Source: Magnaporthiopsis rhizophila (taxonomy: Eukaryota; Ascomycota; Sordariomycetes; Magnaporthales; Magnaporthaceae). From it: DNA of 64,000 bases. Positions 25,012 to 36,741 of the stretch are shown piece after piece. The translations under genes were made by a program, and so were the position numbers. The stretch is taken from NCBI GenBank assembly GCA_003049465.1, contig PYSS01000099.1, positions 86,246 through 150,245 of the forward strand, given 5' to 3'. The notes under the pieces are model-generated. The model was not told the DNA's origin. It worked only from the letters and a program-made list of their open reading frames with translations, and ran no database searches. How positions within the stretch are numbered: position 1 is the first letter of the stretch; each line of letters opens with the position of its first letter.

Positions 25012-28000
25012 AGGAACGCTAACAATTGCTTGTTGCCCGTCCGTCCTTGTCTAAAAACAGCACCATTGTTATTTATCAACCACACAACATCATACTCATC
25101 GACACTGGCGTGACATTACTTTTTCCCGTTTGACTAAAGAGGTTCCTATTTTTTCACACATCATGGGATGGTGTTTCGGCGTTGAAGCACGCTTGTTTCT
25201 TTGCGTCTCTATATGGGTGGCCTGGACAATTGCATTCATTCGTCCCTTTCATCTGTTGTCGTGGAGAGTTCTTTTCTGTTCTTCTTCGCCCGACAACCTT
25301 TTTGTCTTCCACCCTGTTGGCACTTGCCACAAATTTTCACTTTTTTTTTTTTCTTCTCCCTTCGTGATAGGGACCGGTGTCCACTGCTGACCCATTCGCA
25401 TGGTGACTTAGTCTTTCTTGGTCTGATACTGAGCGCGTCGTTTTACCAAGCGAACAACAGGGAGAATGCCGCGTCATTGCAATGCGCTGACGAGGCTTTT
25501 TTGAGGAGGTTCTTTTTTTCCTTTTTTTTCCTTTCCCCCATCGAACCCTGGGACGATCCAAAGAGGCCTTGTTCTTATTTCTTTTTTTTTCCATCTCGGT
25601 GTTTCTTCATCTATACTTCCTGCCACTGTCTACCAGTTCTTTTTTTTTCGTTTGTTGTTGTCTTTCGCTTTCCGTTGAAAAGAAAAATACCCCCATATAG
25701 ATTGCACGGCTGGCCACCTCCTCCCCCCTTTTCGAAAATAAGAAATCGGAGGCCAGATACCAGGGCATTGTATCTCCCTCGGATATATGCACTGTTCTTT
25801 TTCACTTGAAGCCATTTTTGTTTCATTTGTCAGATCTCTTCTCTCTCTCTCTTCACATTATATCTCATGTCAATATCTACATATAGCAGGCAAACCTGGC
25901 CATAAGCGGCGGGCGTTGCGGGACATGGACGTGGGGTGTTGGTGTGGTGTCCCTGCTGGATAGATCACTCTTCTCTTTTGCCCGATCATACCTTTTTTTG
26001 ATCTCAACTCGGACTTTATTTACTCCATATCCGCTTTCAAGCGCATGGTCTGATGTCTGTTGTTATTGCTGCGCGTTTGTAGGGTTGGTATGGTATCCTG
26101 GTGCCCCGCCTTGTTCCCAGCCTCTTCATTTCTCCTTTTTTTTATTTTCCTTCTATATATCTCTGCTATCTAGACACTCACTGTTCATTGCGTTGCAGTT
26201 TTCTGCTTGTTGGTTCTTGTTTTCTTCCTTTTGTCCAGCACTAGCATCTGACAGGGCGGTTTAGGAAATGCTATCTCATCAAGGGAGGTCGTCCTCCCAG
26301 AATCTTTTCTTTGTTTTTCCGTTTCGTCATCTCCAGTTTCTTTCTCTCCTTTGTCATCATTATCTTTTCCGCGCCGCACCCTTTGCCGTTGTGTATGAAG
26401 GGGTATCTAGTATGATGGTGGATCTTTTGTGCAAGAACCACTAGGTTTCGAGCACCGACACCCCAAGGGGACGGCCGGTTCGGCTGGGTTTTGGGGGTGA
26501 GTGCTAGGGGATGGTAATTGGAAGTCAATGCGAGAATATGCGATGCTGCTGTGCCCTAACTATGCTTTGATGTGATGCTCCTAACTTCTAGAGCCTGATC
26601 CGACTTCTTCTCTATCCGATGCATGTATCCGACTGTGCATTGAGGCGAAGCTATCCAACTCGGGGCGCAGCTGCATCGCCTTGGGTGCCGCTCAGCTGCA
26701 ACCCGCAAGTGCAATCTTAGGGATCCTCTCCCCATCCCCGCAATCCGCTCCTTTAACGGCACTTGAGCGGATGAATGGGCGCCTTTTCTCCACGACGCCG
26801 CCCTGTGAGCCATGAGTTTCTATATGTGGCACGTGCGTTGGTGGCGATCTCCCGCCGACGCCTGCCATCCACGTTTCTGCACACGCGTGTTTGTGAGACA
26901 TAAACAATGCATGGATGAGCTTGGCCTTGTCCCTTTTGGACTGGCGGGCGCCGCACCCCTGCATGTCCCGGCAGAGATGATGACGTTGAGAAGATAACTG
27001 ATGGAACCCGCAAGCAATTGGATCAAGAACAGATTGGGCTGGGCCTATGTATGTACACACGAAACCCCGATGCCTCATGGGCAGTGAACAGACGACGTGG
27101 AGGCGGTGCAAATTCAGCGACGCAGCGATGCTGGGACAGGGTGCAGAATACTGCTGCTGCCTGGCGCCAACACTCGATGTGAGGAGGTGCCCCTCCTGCC
27201 GCTTTGGGGTGGTTCGAGGGAACAGCAAGGGTACGAAGGAACTCCGAGGAAGATGCGATGGGTGGGTGCCTCTCAAGCGTCGTCATCCGGACTACGCAGA
27301 ACAATAGGTATTTACCTTAGGCAGACATTCTTTTTTGATTCTTCTCCTCTGCCCATTGACTACGTTTTGATCCAGGACATCGCCTGTCGAATTACGAGGT
27401 TGTTTTGTTTGCATTCCTGCGGGCTGCGGAGGAGAAATTGGCTTGAGCGGGCGGGGGATTCCACAGAGAGAGCCGAGCACGAAAAAAAATAAAATAAGAC
27501 GGCAGAACACCAGAGAACCAGACGTCAAGCCATCAGCTTGTCAGATTCTTCCAGGGCTGAGCCGACCCAACCAAGCTGATCCCGATCGAGAAGACTGGCG
27601 TCTGCACCAACACCGCCCTTTTTTTTTCCGGCTCACGCCCCACGCGCAGCCATTAGACGACGGCTTTGTTGGCTGCTGCTGCTGCTGCCATACACGCACG
27701 GCGCCTCTCTCTCTCTGTCACGCACTCACGCCGTTTGCCCCTCACCACCCAAAGCCCTGGGCCTGGCGTGAGTTGAAGTCCGCTGTCGGCGAGGACAACT
27801 GTCGCGTCTTCCTGTCGCTCTCGTCATCAGCCCGGCCAAGCTCTGCTTCGCTGGGGTTTGGTCTCTTTTCGCCTCGTCTCCATTGGGCAACCCCGACTCC
27901 CTTGTCGGCGGCTCCCCACGCCTGGGGCTCCATTTTACGGAGCAGGGCGCCGGACTCAATCGGGCGCTGCGCTTGCGGTTGAGTTTGCTGTTTGGCGCAT

Positions 28001-28235
28001 GTTGTGATCAAGCACGGCATCCATCCGGACGGCGTTTGTGCGCTGCTTTTTTTCTGCTGAGCGGGGCTTTTCCCCCCTGATTTCCTTGCGTGGGCCAGCT
28101 ACCTCCGTACCTAGGTAGCGCCGGTCCAAGGGATTGTACTACTCCGTCCTCCGGCCTCGTTGTCGCCGGACCGGAGATACTGCAAGCAAGGAAAAACACC
28201 ACCACTCACCACGAGCTAAACGCCAGTCAAACACC
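25012..28235. other. Intergenic spacer
   Basis: The first 1.4 kb is very T- and CT-rich (for example 25340-25680 and 26100-26170), as expected of a long 3' UTR and downstream DNA. The right part is GC-richer and includes the promoter of the HSP70-like gene. No gene is recognised on either strand. Confidence 0.45.
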
Positions 28236-30391
28236 ATGGCTACCTACAACCTGCCCATCCGGTCGGTCTCGTCCACGTCCACATCGAGCTCGACGAGAAA
28301 CCAGGATACCATGTCGGGCCAGAGCACTCCGCCTTCGTCGGCCACCACCCCCGGGCCCGCAAGGGACTTTGCTCCCATCGCCGACCGCTTGATTGTCGGC
28401 GTCGACTTTGGAACTACATTCTCTGGGTGAGCACCCCTGATTCTGATGAGCTGCTGGCAAAGAAACGCCCAAGTCCCGCTAACCACTCACAACCCACAGC
28501 GTCGCCGCCGTGTACACGTCGACGCCGGACGACATCGAGATCATCAAGACGTGGCCGGGCGGCAACGGCATCACGTCAGACAAGGTACCGACAGAGATCT
28601 CGTACGACGTGCCGCCCGACGCGCCCGTGGGCACGGAGCCGACGGTCAAGTGGGGGTTCCAGTTCCGGCCCGAGGAGTCGCGGCTGCGGTGCATCAAGTT
28701 GTTCCTGGACCGGTCGCAGAAGCTGCCCTTCTACGTCAGCCAGCTCGAGACGGCGACGCAGCTGCGCCGCTACAACAAGACGGTCGTCGACGCCGTCTCG
28801 GACTACCTGACCCAGGTCCACCGCCACACCATGGACACGCTCACGCGCCGCTACGGCGAGAGCTTCATGGCATCGACCAAGGTCGACTACGTCCTCACCT
28901 GCCCGGCCGTATGGTCCGACGCGGCCAAGAACACGACGCTGCAGGCGGCCGAGCGCGCAGGGATGGGAGCGCGCGCCACCATCTCCATGATCAGCGAGCC
29001 CGAGGCCGCGGCCGTTTACACGCTCAAGGCCATCCAGCCGAACCACCTCAACGCCGGCGACAACTTCATCGTGTGCGACGGCGGCGGCGGCACGGTGGAC
29101 CTGATCGCGTACAAGATCATATCGCTCAAGCCGCTACGCGTCGAGGAGTCGGCCGTGGGCACGGGCGGGCTCTGCGGAAGTGCGTTTTTGAACTACAGGT
29201 TCGAGGAGCACGTCAGGGGCCGGCTGGGCGCCAGCAGGTTCGACGAGATGAAGGTCAAGAAGAGCAAGACGTGGCAGATGGGGCTGCGGTACTTTGAGGA
29301 TTACGTCAAGAGGAATTTCAGCGAGGAGTCGGACGAGTTCAACGTGCCGTGAGTTTTGTGTTTCTGGAAGACCTTGAAGTCGTGCTTGACTTTTTTACTG
29401 ACCAAGAGTGAAAAAAAAGCTTCCCCGGCCTGCCCGACGACGAAGAGGCCGGCATAGACTCGGGCTTCATGATCCTGACGACGGCGCAGGTAAAAGACAT
29501 CTTCGAGCCCGTGGTCAAGCAGGTCTGCGACCTGGTGCAGGGCCAGGTCGACGGCCTGCGGGCAAAGGGCGGCGTCGTGTCGGGCATCATCCTGGTGGGC
29601 GGCTTCGGGCAGAGCGACTACCTGTACCGGCGGCTGAAGGCGCACTTCACGAGCGCAGCCCCTCCGCCCTACAGCGAGCGGCCGACGCACGCGGGATCGT
29701 CGAGCCAGGGCGGCGACGACAACGCCTCCATCGAGGTGATGCAGCCGCTCTACGCCTGGACGGCCGTCGTCCGGGGCGCGGTGCTGCGCGGGCTCGAGGG
29801 CAACATGGTCATTTCGCGCAAGGCGCGGTACCACTACGGCACGTCGTACGCCACCGTGTACGACGAGGACAAGCACTCTGTCAATGAGCGGTACTGGTCG
29901 CCGCTGTGGGAGCGGTGGATGGTGTCGGACCGGATGCAGTGGCATATTAGCAAGGTGGGGTTTTTCTTTTCTTTTTTTTTTTTTTTGGTGCCTTTGTCTC
30001 ACTCACTCACTCTCACTATATGAGGCATACCAACTGATCTTTGTCTGCTTGTACACAGGGAGAGGCCATCTCACCGCTCTCGCCCATCGCCTTCCACTAC
30101 ACGCGCAACTTCCGGCCGGGCCAGTCGCTGGTGGTGACGGACGACCTGATCGCGTGCGAGGCCGACGAGCCGCCGGCCGCCTACACGCGCGACCTGATAC
30201 ACACGTGCACGCTGACCACTGACCTCAACGCCGTGCCGCGCAGCCTGTTTACGCGCCTGACGACTACGCGGGGCGTCGAGTTTGACAACCTCGACTTCAC
30301 GCTCGAGATGATTGTCGACAGCGCCGGGTTGGGGTTCGAGCTCAAGGTGGATGGGGTGAGGTATGGACGGGTCGAGGCGGAGTTTCACTGA
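28236..30391 (+). CDS. HSP70-family (HSPA12-like) ATPase-domain protein
   Basis: Four exons (28236-28426, 28500-29348, 29420-29954, 30059-30391) give 635 aa. The actin/HSP70 ATPase fold is shown by phosphate-1 motif GVDFGTTFSG (about 55-64, split by intron 1), VDYVLTCPAVW, ISEPEAAAVYTL, phosphate-2 motif VCDGGGGTVDL and the adenosine motif IILVGGFGQSDYL. The substrate-binding half of a true HSP70 is not recognisable and there is no EEVD end. This matches the large HSPA12-like group expanded in filamentous fungi. Function is unknown; ATP binding is likely from the motifs. The first 45 residues are Ser/Thr-rich. Intron 2 ends in an A-rich acceptor (GAAAAAAAAG) instead of a pyrimidine tract. Intron 3 has a GTGGGG donor, so its boundary is slightly less certain. 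Confidence 0.88.
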
Positions 30392-31127
30392 TTTTTTATC
30401 TAGGAGTTGTCCGGTTGCGTGGACCTTGGATATGTGACTTTTGAGTAACTGGGTCCAGGCGCTGTTTGATCAAGTTTCATGGTCTACTTTTTTGGACATT
30501 CGTCGTTTATGATGGTACATATTCACCAGCGACGTTGGAGCTTCATCGGCTTGTATGTATACACGGAGCCAAGCATGACAACACCCTTAATAACACAAAT
30601 AACTATTGGATTGGGTTACAATGATATACAGTCATATTGGAGGACCACCTGTTGGTCCATCGTGAGCCTATCGCTGCCCCTATCTCGTTACGCATTTTGG
30701 GGTATAAAACGATAGGAGATGAAAGAGACATAATTGGGAAGTGGAGTGAGGGCATACTGGCCAGATGGTTTGAACGTATCCAGGCCGGCTTCGAGGAAAA
30801 CGGGATACAAGGAGGGGTGATTCGAGCCTATCCAAACCATGTTCCGTCAGAGAAAAAAAAAGGATAGGAGACACCATTTGAGCCTATCCAAACCAGACTT
30901 CGTTAGAGTAAAAAGAGATGTTCATAGAGGAGGGCATCCTGGGATATCATTGGCGTGGGCTGGGTGTTGACCGTGGAATAAAAGTGGACCGCTGCTGCCT
31001 GTTGCGGGTGTTGTTGTTTGGTCGGGTGTTCCTTCCAGGCAGCCAGCCGGGGGCGAAAAAAAAAAAACCAAAACCAACTCAATCTCGACCACCATCCATC
31101 AACTTCTGCTGTTTTCATTTCATTTTT
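30392..31127. other. Convergent spacer with short degenerate repeats
   Basis: This holds the 3' ends of the HSP70-like gene and of the minus-strand Cys/His gene. It has the direct repeats listed separately and an A10 run near 31056. No gene seen. Confidence 0.5.
30767..30930 (+). repeat. Degenerate direct repeats, about 56-bp period
   Basis: The string gagcctatccaaacca occurs at 30824 and 30880. Each copy is followed by a CAGA/AGAC and TTCCGTCAGAG or TTCGTTAGAG block and an A-rich GATAGGAG or AGAGATG end. A weaker copy (tttgaacgtatccaggc) lies near 30769, and GATAGGAGA also appears at 30711. The unit is unidentified. Confidence 0.6.
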
Positions 31128-31772
31128 TCACTTCTTGATCTTCTTCTTCTCCTCCTTCCTCCGCAGCCGATCCTCTCTCGCCTGGTCAAACACCACCACC
31201 CCTCTGTCAGTCTTGCTGCGCACGCCGCCGCCCACACGCAACGACGCGCCGGGCTTGTCGGCGCCGGCTTGCCTCATGCGCCTCAGCGACTCGGGCAGCT
31301 CCGTGTACTGCATGCACTGCTCATAGGTGGCGCCGTCGATGATGCCGTGGTGGTGCAGGTGTCTGATGACGTAAAAGTCGGGCCGCATGTGCGTGTACGT
31401 GTACGCGGCGTAGCCGCCGTAGCCGTCGCGGGGGTACCCGACGACGTGGTGGGCCACGTGTCGCAGTCGTCGCTCGAACTGAAGCCGGCGCTTGCTGCTC
31501 CGGGTGCTGCTGCTGGTCTTTTCGCCGCTGTCGAAGACGCCGTCGTCGCAGAACCAGCACAGCGACTTGGCGGGGAACCGCCCTCCCAGGTGGCCGGCCA
31601 CGTGCGCGACCCAGCTGTCGATCTCGTGCGCCCCAAACGACCACGCGCAGCCCAGCAGGTCGCGGAACTCGCAGACCAGGGGCCCTTCTTGTTCTTCTTC
31701 GATCGTCGACGTCGCAGTGTACACCGTGTCGAACGAGTACACGGAACTGCTTCGGTCGAATACGGCCGTCAT
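31128..31772 (-). CDS. Hypothetical Cys/His-rich protein
   Basis: A single exon of 214 aa. The reading frame continues upstream only through non-ATG codons, so the first true ATG is at 31772. Potential metal ligands are CEFRDLLGC, a following W-x2-H-x3-H (WVAHVAGH), and CWFC. These suggest a C2H2-like or treble-clef zinc module of about 45 residues. A second conserved-looking block is MRPDFYVIRHLHHHGIID, and I recall similar blocks in uncharacterised Sordariomycete proteins. The C-terminus is basic (RLRRKEEKKKIKK), which could be nuclear targeting or nucleic-acid contact. I do not know its function. It is transcribed away from the membrane-protein gene at 33.6 kb. Confidence 0.7.
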   Translation of the reverse strand: MTAVFDRSSSVYSFDTVYTATSTIEEEQEGPLVCEFRDLLGCAWSFGAHEIDSWVAHVAGHLGGRFPAKSLCWFCDDGVFDSGEKTSSSTRSSKRRLQFERRLRHVAHHVVGYPRDGYGGYAAYTYTHMRPDFYVIRHLHHHGIIDGATYEQCMQYTELPESLRRMRQAGADKPGASLRVGGGVRSKTDRGVVVFDQAREDRLRRKEEKKKIKK

Positions 31773-33627
31773 GGCGGTGGTGGTCGAGGTCGAGGCGCTG
31801 TCGTCGGTTGCCAAAGACCGGGTATAGCTGCTCCTGCTACCGGCCGGCCGGCTGCCGTCCCGCGGCTGGAGCGGATGCTGCTGATCTACAAGGGCTGCGA
31901 TGAGGGTCTGCGGTATTTACTCGCGTGCACCCCCCTCCTTTTGACGTCGTGCGGATGCTACTGCTGCTTTCTCCGCTCTGGCGGCTTACCAGTCATTGGG
32001 GGAGGGTCAAAATCCCCTTGGTGAGCTGGGGAGAAGATGGAGACAAGAGGAAGAAGGGTTCGGGCTCTTTTTTGTTTCTTCTGCTTCTGCGGCCACCCTC
32101 TTTGCTCATCTCCTCCCACGGCTGGCAACTGCTCGGCTCGCTCGTGTCTCGTTGGGCGCGCAGAAAGTGGGGTTGCGATGCGGCCTGCAGATTCCGCTGT
32201 CCAAGTGGCAGGATGCAACTCGTTGGGATTATATTGGCGCCTTTGGGAGATGGGTTTCACTGCACGAAGCAAGCATGGAACCAAAAACCCTCATATCTCG
32301 CGCCATCTTACATCTCTGGGAGGGTGGCTCGAGTGGGCATTCTCGGACTCTATATAGACACGCATCTGCTAGCAGTCTCGCGCGCGCCGACTGTTCTGTC
32401 CGGGCTGCCATATCGACGTGGTCCCTCTCCCGTCTCCGCCATTCCCGATCTTCCGTGCGTTCGTTTTAGAACGAAAACCCACCGGGGCGGCCCAAATGCG
32501 GAGCGATTGCGTTTTGGGTGGTCGGGTGGACGAGGTGGGGGGAGCAGAAAGCTAAAAACGCTAAAAGAGACGGCCGGGAAGATGACTGCAGCACAAAGGG
32601 TAAAATCGAGACCCACGTAGACAGCAGCATGCATCGTGTCTCTCGTGCGTACGTAGACACAGGTGTAAAACAATGGGGTAGGGAGGAGGACGGCGCCGCG
32701 AAGAGCGGTCGAGTGACCCCTGCCACTGCATGAGGGCGCGCATTGCATAACATGCAGAAGCGCGACCCAAGAGAACTCGACGGGTACCGTTCCCATGACA
32801 GAAGCAGTTGTGGCAGCACATAAAACCTTGGGGCTACACGCACGCGTCCTTGGCGAGCGTGTTGTGCAAATTGGCCGGCACGGAGCTTGACATTCGGGGT
32901 ACTTTGGCGGTACATTTGGTTACACCTGGCGGCAATTCGCGGGTGGTTGCCGCGGGTGCGACGTGTGTGCATCAAAGGAAAGATCACGGAAGAGTAACGT
33001 AAATCGGGATAACTCATGATGCATGATCTTCCAAATCAGTGGAGAATGGCCTGACAATCCTGGGTTGCATCACGTGATGACACATGTGACGCTTCTCCAC
33101 CCAGGTTTTTCGATTATTCGTACCAAAGGCTCCTGCTCGACTGCTGGTCAAAACTCCTGAATAGGTTGGTCATTCTTTTCTTTCATTGCCTGCTATTCTC
33201 AAACAATTTTACACCTCCTTCCTCTATGGCTGGCCTAACCATGTTAGAAAACTGCACGTTCGGCGTCCCTTCTCACTTCTCACAAAATGGCCTCGGAGAA
33301 ACTCGAGTTTTGCTGTTTGCGCCCCCCCAATCCCATTGAAGCAACGGCGCCTCCTGCTCAGCCACCTGCTTGGCGCGCACTTTTCATTCGCCCATATCTT
33401 CCCAATACCATGGCTGAACCTCAAGGAGGACGTCCGATGGGGGCTGGGAGCGCGCGTGAGGCCGCCCAGCTTGTATGTGTCGAGAATAAAACGAGTATAG
33501 CGCCATGTGGTCAGGCTGGATATGAAGCGCTCCGAATCCAAGATTTTAGGTCTCCGTCGTTTTCTCTCATTTCTCTGTGCTGAAAAGCTCCCGTGGTGAC
33601 CAGAGAAGATCTGCGAACTCTTCCAAC
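31773..33627. other. Divergent promoter region
   Basis: This 1.85-kb spacer lies between the 5' ends of a minus- and a plus-strand gene. No domain-bearing frame is present. It contains an E-box palindrome at 33069-33078, described separately. Confidence 0.5.
33069..33078. promoter_or_regulatory. Perfect palindrome with CACGTG core
   Basis: ATCACGTGAT is a ten-base perfect palindrome about 550 bases before the membrane-protein start. The CACGTG core is the binding site of bHLH factors such as Cbf1/Pho4 types. A single short match can arise by chance. Confidence 0.3.
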
Positions 33628-35208
33628 ATGATAAACTTCACCCCCAACTGCACTTTCCCGACGGCCTCTCTGGGCTTTGTACAGACGCCGCCGATCCGCG
33701 GCACCATGGAGATCGTGTGGTCGTGCGTCTCGATCATTTTTCTCTGCACCTGGTCCATCCTGCATCTCAAAGTACCGCCACAGCACAGACCCCAAGACCG
33801 GCGGCAGAGGGCCAGGTGGAGATTCGCGCTCTTCTGCAGGAAGCTGAAATGGATGGTCATAACCATTCTCGCCCCCGAGCTCCTCCTGGGCTACGTCTCT
33901 GTCGACTTCCTGGCCGCCTGGAGATACACACCCAAGATGCGAGCGTTGGCCGAGCAGGACCAAGTACCGTGGTCCGTGACGCACACGCGGTTCGCCAACC
34001 AGGGCGGTTTCCTCCTGTATTTCCCGCCCGAGCTACGGGGCTCTGCAGATGTTGGAGGAGGAGGAGGAGGAGGAGGAGGAGGAGGAGGCTCTGCCGGTGA
34101 TGCAGGACCAGGAGTTGATGGAGCTGATGGAGCTGACGGAGCCGCCATCGAGCTCATGGAGAGGGGGGGCCGCCGCACAGAAGAAGAAGAAGCAAAAACA
34201 CAGGTTGTCGAGCTTAAGGACGATGCTCGAACCCCACACTTCAACAGCCGGCGCAAGAAGTACGTCAGGCGCAGGGAGCGGGCTATAAGACGCTATGGAC
34301 CCTTGCCCGGAGCCACATCTGAGGGCGTTCGCAAGCTCCTGGAGGAGGAGGCCGTCCGCATCGAGCCGCTGGAACTCGACTACGTCGCCGACAGCCGCCT
34401 CAGCTGCCTCGTCGACACGTGGATCGTCGAAGCGCGACAGCTGCGGTTTTTCCGAAAAAGGGGAATCATCGCCAAGCTGCCCCGGCTCGAGCCCGAGGAG
34501 CTCGATGACCGCAACAAGGGCGACGCCGTCGTCAAGCTCATCGCCATCATCCAGGTCTGCTGGATGGGCACGCAGCTGCTGGCCCGCGCCGCGCGGGGGC
34601 TGCCCGTCACCACGCTCGAGATCTCGACCGTCGCTTTTGTCGCGTCCTCGCTCGTCATCTACCTGCTGCAGTTGTCCAGCGTCCAGGACCCGGCCGTACC
34701 CGTGCGGCTGGTCGCTACTCGTCTGCCCACCGGAAACGAGTTTACCAGCCACTTGAACAAGATGAGCCACGGGTTCTGGAGGGATATTGCGACCAATGGC
34801 CCGGCCATCCGGAACGGCGTGGTCCAGTCCTGGTCGTCCCAGGGATTGCATCGCCCGTACTTCTACACCCTCGTCGGCGCCGGCGGCTTGCTGTTCGGAG
34901 GCGTCCACCTCGCCGCTTGGGATTTCGCCTTTCCCACGCTTACCGAACGCGCGCTATGGCGCGCCTCGGCGCTGGTTACCGTGGCCACGCCTGTCGTTGA
35001 CGCGTTGGGGCTTTGGGCGGATGCTTTTTTTGCGCCCACCAGGGACACGACGTTTACCAATATACATTGGGGAATTACTCTACTGTCGATCCCCGTCTAC
35101 GTGATTGCGCGCCTCTTTCTGTTGGTCGAGAGCTTCAGGTCGCTGTACTTTTTGCCGCCAGCTGCGTATCAGACGACCTGGACCAAGAATGCGCCTCACT
35201 TTGGATAG
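33628..35208 (+). CDS. Fungal multi-pass membrane protein, function unknown
   Basis: A single exon of 526 aa. The first ATG is at 33628; the frame is open before it but without ATG. The N-terminus TPPIRGTMEIVWSCVSIIFL begins the first membrane helix. A second hydrophobic segment follows (WMVITILAPELLLGYVSVDF), then a hydrophilic loop of about 200 residues containing a run of 12 glycines, an Asp/Ala/Gly repeat and a basic RRKKYVRRRERAIRR patch. Three or four more helices lie in the last third (VVKLIAIIQVCWMGTQLLAR, FVASSLVIYLLQL, YFYTLVGAGGLLFGGVHLA, ITLLSIPVYVIARLFLLVES). I recall RGTxxIxWSC-type N-termini in many uncharacterised ascomycete and basidiomycete membrane proteins. No transporter or enzyme motif is visible. 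Confidence 0.82.
   Translation: MINFTPNCTFPTASLGFVQTPPIRGTMEIVWSCVSIIFLCTWSILHLKVPPQHRPQDRRQRARWRFALFCRKLKWMVITILAPELLLGYVSVDFLAAWRYTPKMRALAEQDQVPWSVTHTRFANQGGFLLYFPPELRGSADVGGGGGGGGGGGGSAGDAGPGVDGADGADGAAIELMERGGRRTEEEEAKTQVVELKDDARTPHFNSRRKKYVRRRERAIRRYGPLPGATSEGVRKLLEEEAVRIEPLELDYVADSRLSCLVDTWIVEARQLRFFRKRGIIAKLPRLEPEELDDRNKGDAVVKLIAIIQVCWMGTQLLARAARGLPVTTLEISTVAFVASSLVIYLLQLSSVQDPAVPVRLVATRLPTGNEFTSHLNKMSHGFWRDIATNGPAIRNGVVQSWSSQGLHRPYFYTLVGAGGLLFGGVHLAAWDFAFPTLTERALWRASALVTVATPVVDALGLWADAFFAPTRDTTFTNIHWGITLLSIPVYVIARLFLLVESFRSLYFLPPAAYQTTWTKNAPHFG
34053..34088 (+). repeat. GGA trinucleotide repeat in coding sequence
   Basis: Twelve GGA-type units encode the glycine run in the long loop of the membrane protein. 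The repeat keeps frame, so length changes would be tolerated. Confidence 0.8.
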
Positions 35209-36741
35209 ATTTGCGTCGAAGGTCCCGTAGACGTTTTGGTTCCTATCACCTCCTGTTGTTTGTTCCGATCCCCTTCCCATTTTCCCCTGGATTTAGTCGG
35301 TTGGCTTTTTTTTTTTTTTTTTTTTTTTTTTTCGTTGTTGTTGTTATTGTCTCCTTGCAGTGGATAGTAGTGGCTTTTGCCTTGGATATGAACATGTATG
35401 TATGGAGAGGAATAATTCAACAACTTCATTATTGCGCACACACTTTGGCGATCCCAACAAAGTTCTATTCGTGCTAGAGCCCTGATTCATCACCAGCGTG
35501 TGCCTCGCCTTCCTCTGTGCGGGCTCTCGGTTTCTGGATTCAGCGTTCGCGATCGGAGCTTACACTGAGGCTGGTACAGAGCGTGTTTGGTCGATCGTAG
35601 CAGTGAGACTGCCCAGACGTCGTCGATTTAGAATTCAAGCTGCCATCCAGGGAAAACCCTACCAAAGTCCAGTCAGCTACAGCCCCCAAACACACCCTAC
35701 GGCGCACAGCGCAAAACAGCACAAGTCTCCTAGTCACGACCAAAAAAGTACCAAAGCAAGGCGGGGAGCCGAAAACCCCCCGAGCGATGCGGCTCTGCTC
35801 ACTCACACCCACCCCCGGCCCAGAGCAGAACAAGACCCCCGGAGAGGGGTGTGTGAAGGAAGCGGAGACGCCAAGGGCCGACCAGCACGCAACTCGCACG
35901 TATGCTCTGCAGAACTCCGACCGTCGCAAGTGCGCACGACGGATGCCGCACCACCCACCCTTTTTTTTTTTTTTTTTTTTTATAACATAATTTCTTTTTT
36001 CTCGCATGGCCGGCCTGCCCAGCCGATCAGCCGCCCGACACACACCCTCCCACCCACATACTATATACACGACGATCCCCCAACCCGGCCGACACTTTGA
36101 CGCTGCGAATCCGGCGGATGGGGCTTCGAAAGGCGGAAAAAAAAACGGATATGTGTTCGCGTATGCGTCGGGTAAAAGGAAAAAAAAAAAGACTTAGGTC
36201 GATCGCTTGGCGGGGGCGGTCACCAGGCCCTCTTCTGCTTCTTTCTGTCTGTTTCCGGGGCCCGCATCATTAGTTTTTGTGTGTTTTTATCTCTCATATG
36301 CATGCCTGCGCTGCCCATCGGGAATTCCGACACGTACGACGTGGATGTTGGACAACGTAACCGGCGTGGGGGTGGGTGGTTGGGCGGGCGGGCGGGCGGG
36401 GAAAAGGGGGTGCGTGTTGTGTGATACGATATTTGGATGGTACATGCGAGGTTCAAGAGAGCTACTTTGATGCGCGGCAGGGTTTCGTGGTACGTCAGCG
36501 TCGACCTCATGAGAAAACGGACGGGAAAACACCCAGTAGAATACTCGCTCCTTCTAGTCCTCTCACTAATATCTTAGCAGACCAAATATGCAAGACCCAA
36601 GACCGGCAGCAGCGCCTACAAAGAAAAACCCAAACGATGCTCAACCAACCAATATCTTCATGACAAATCGTAATAGCAGAAAAAAATATCACCCCAATGC
36701 CATCCGACGTGCGCCGCTAGCAAAAATACATCAGCTCCAAA
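35209..36741. other. Convergent spacer with T tracts
   Basis: This lies between two genes facing each other. It has T27 at 35306-35332, T20 at 35961-35980 and a GGGC repeat near 36380-36400. The open frames have no recognisable domain. Confidence 0.5.

Noticed and set aside
30918..32024. 368-codon plus-strand open frame
   Set aside because: It runs antisense through the Cys/His gene and starts in repeat-rich spacer. It shows no domain, while the minus-strand frame has ordered Cys/His pairs.
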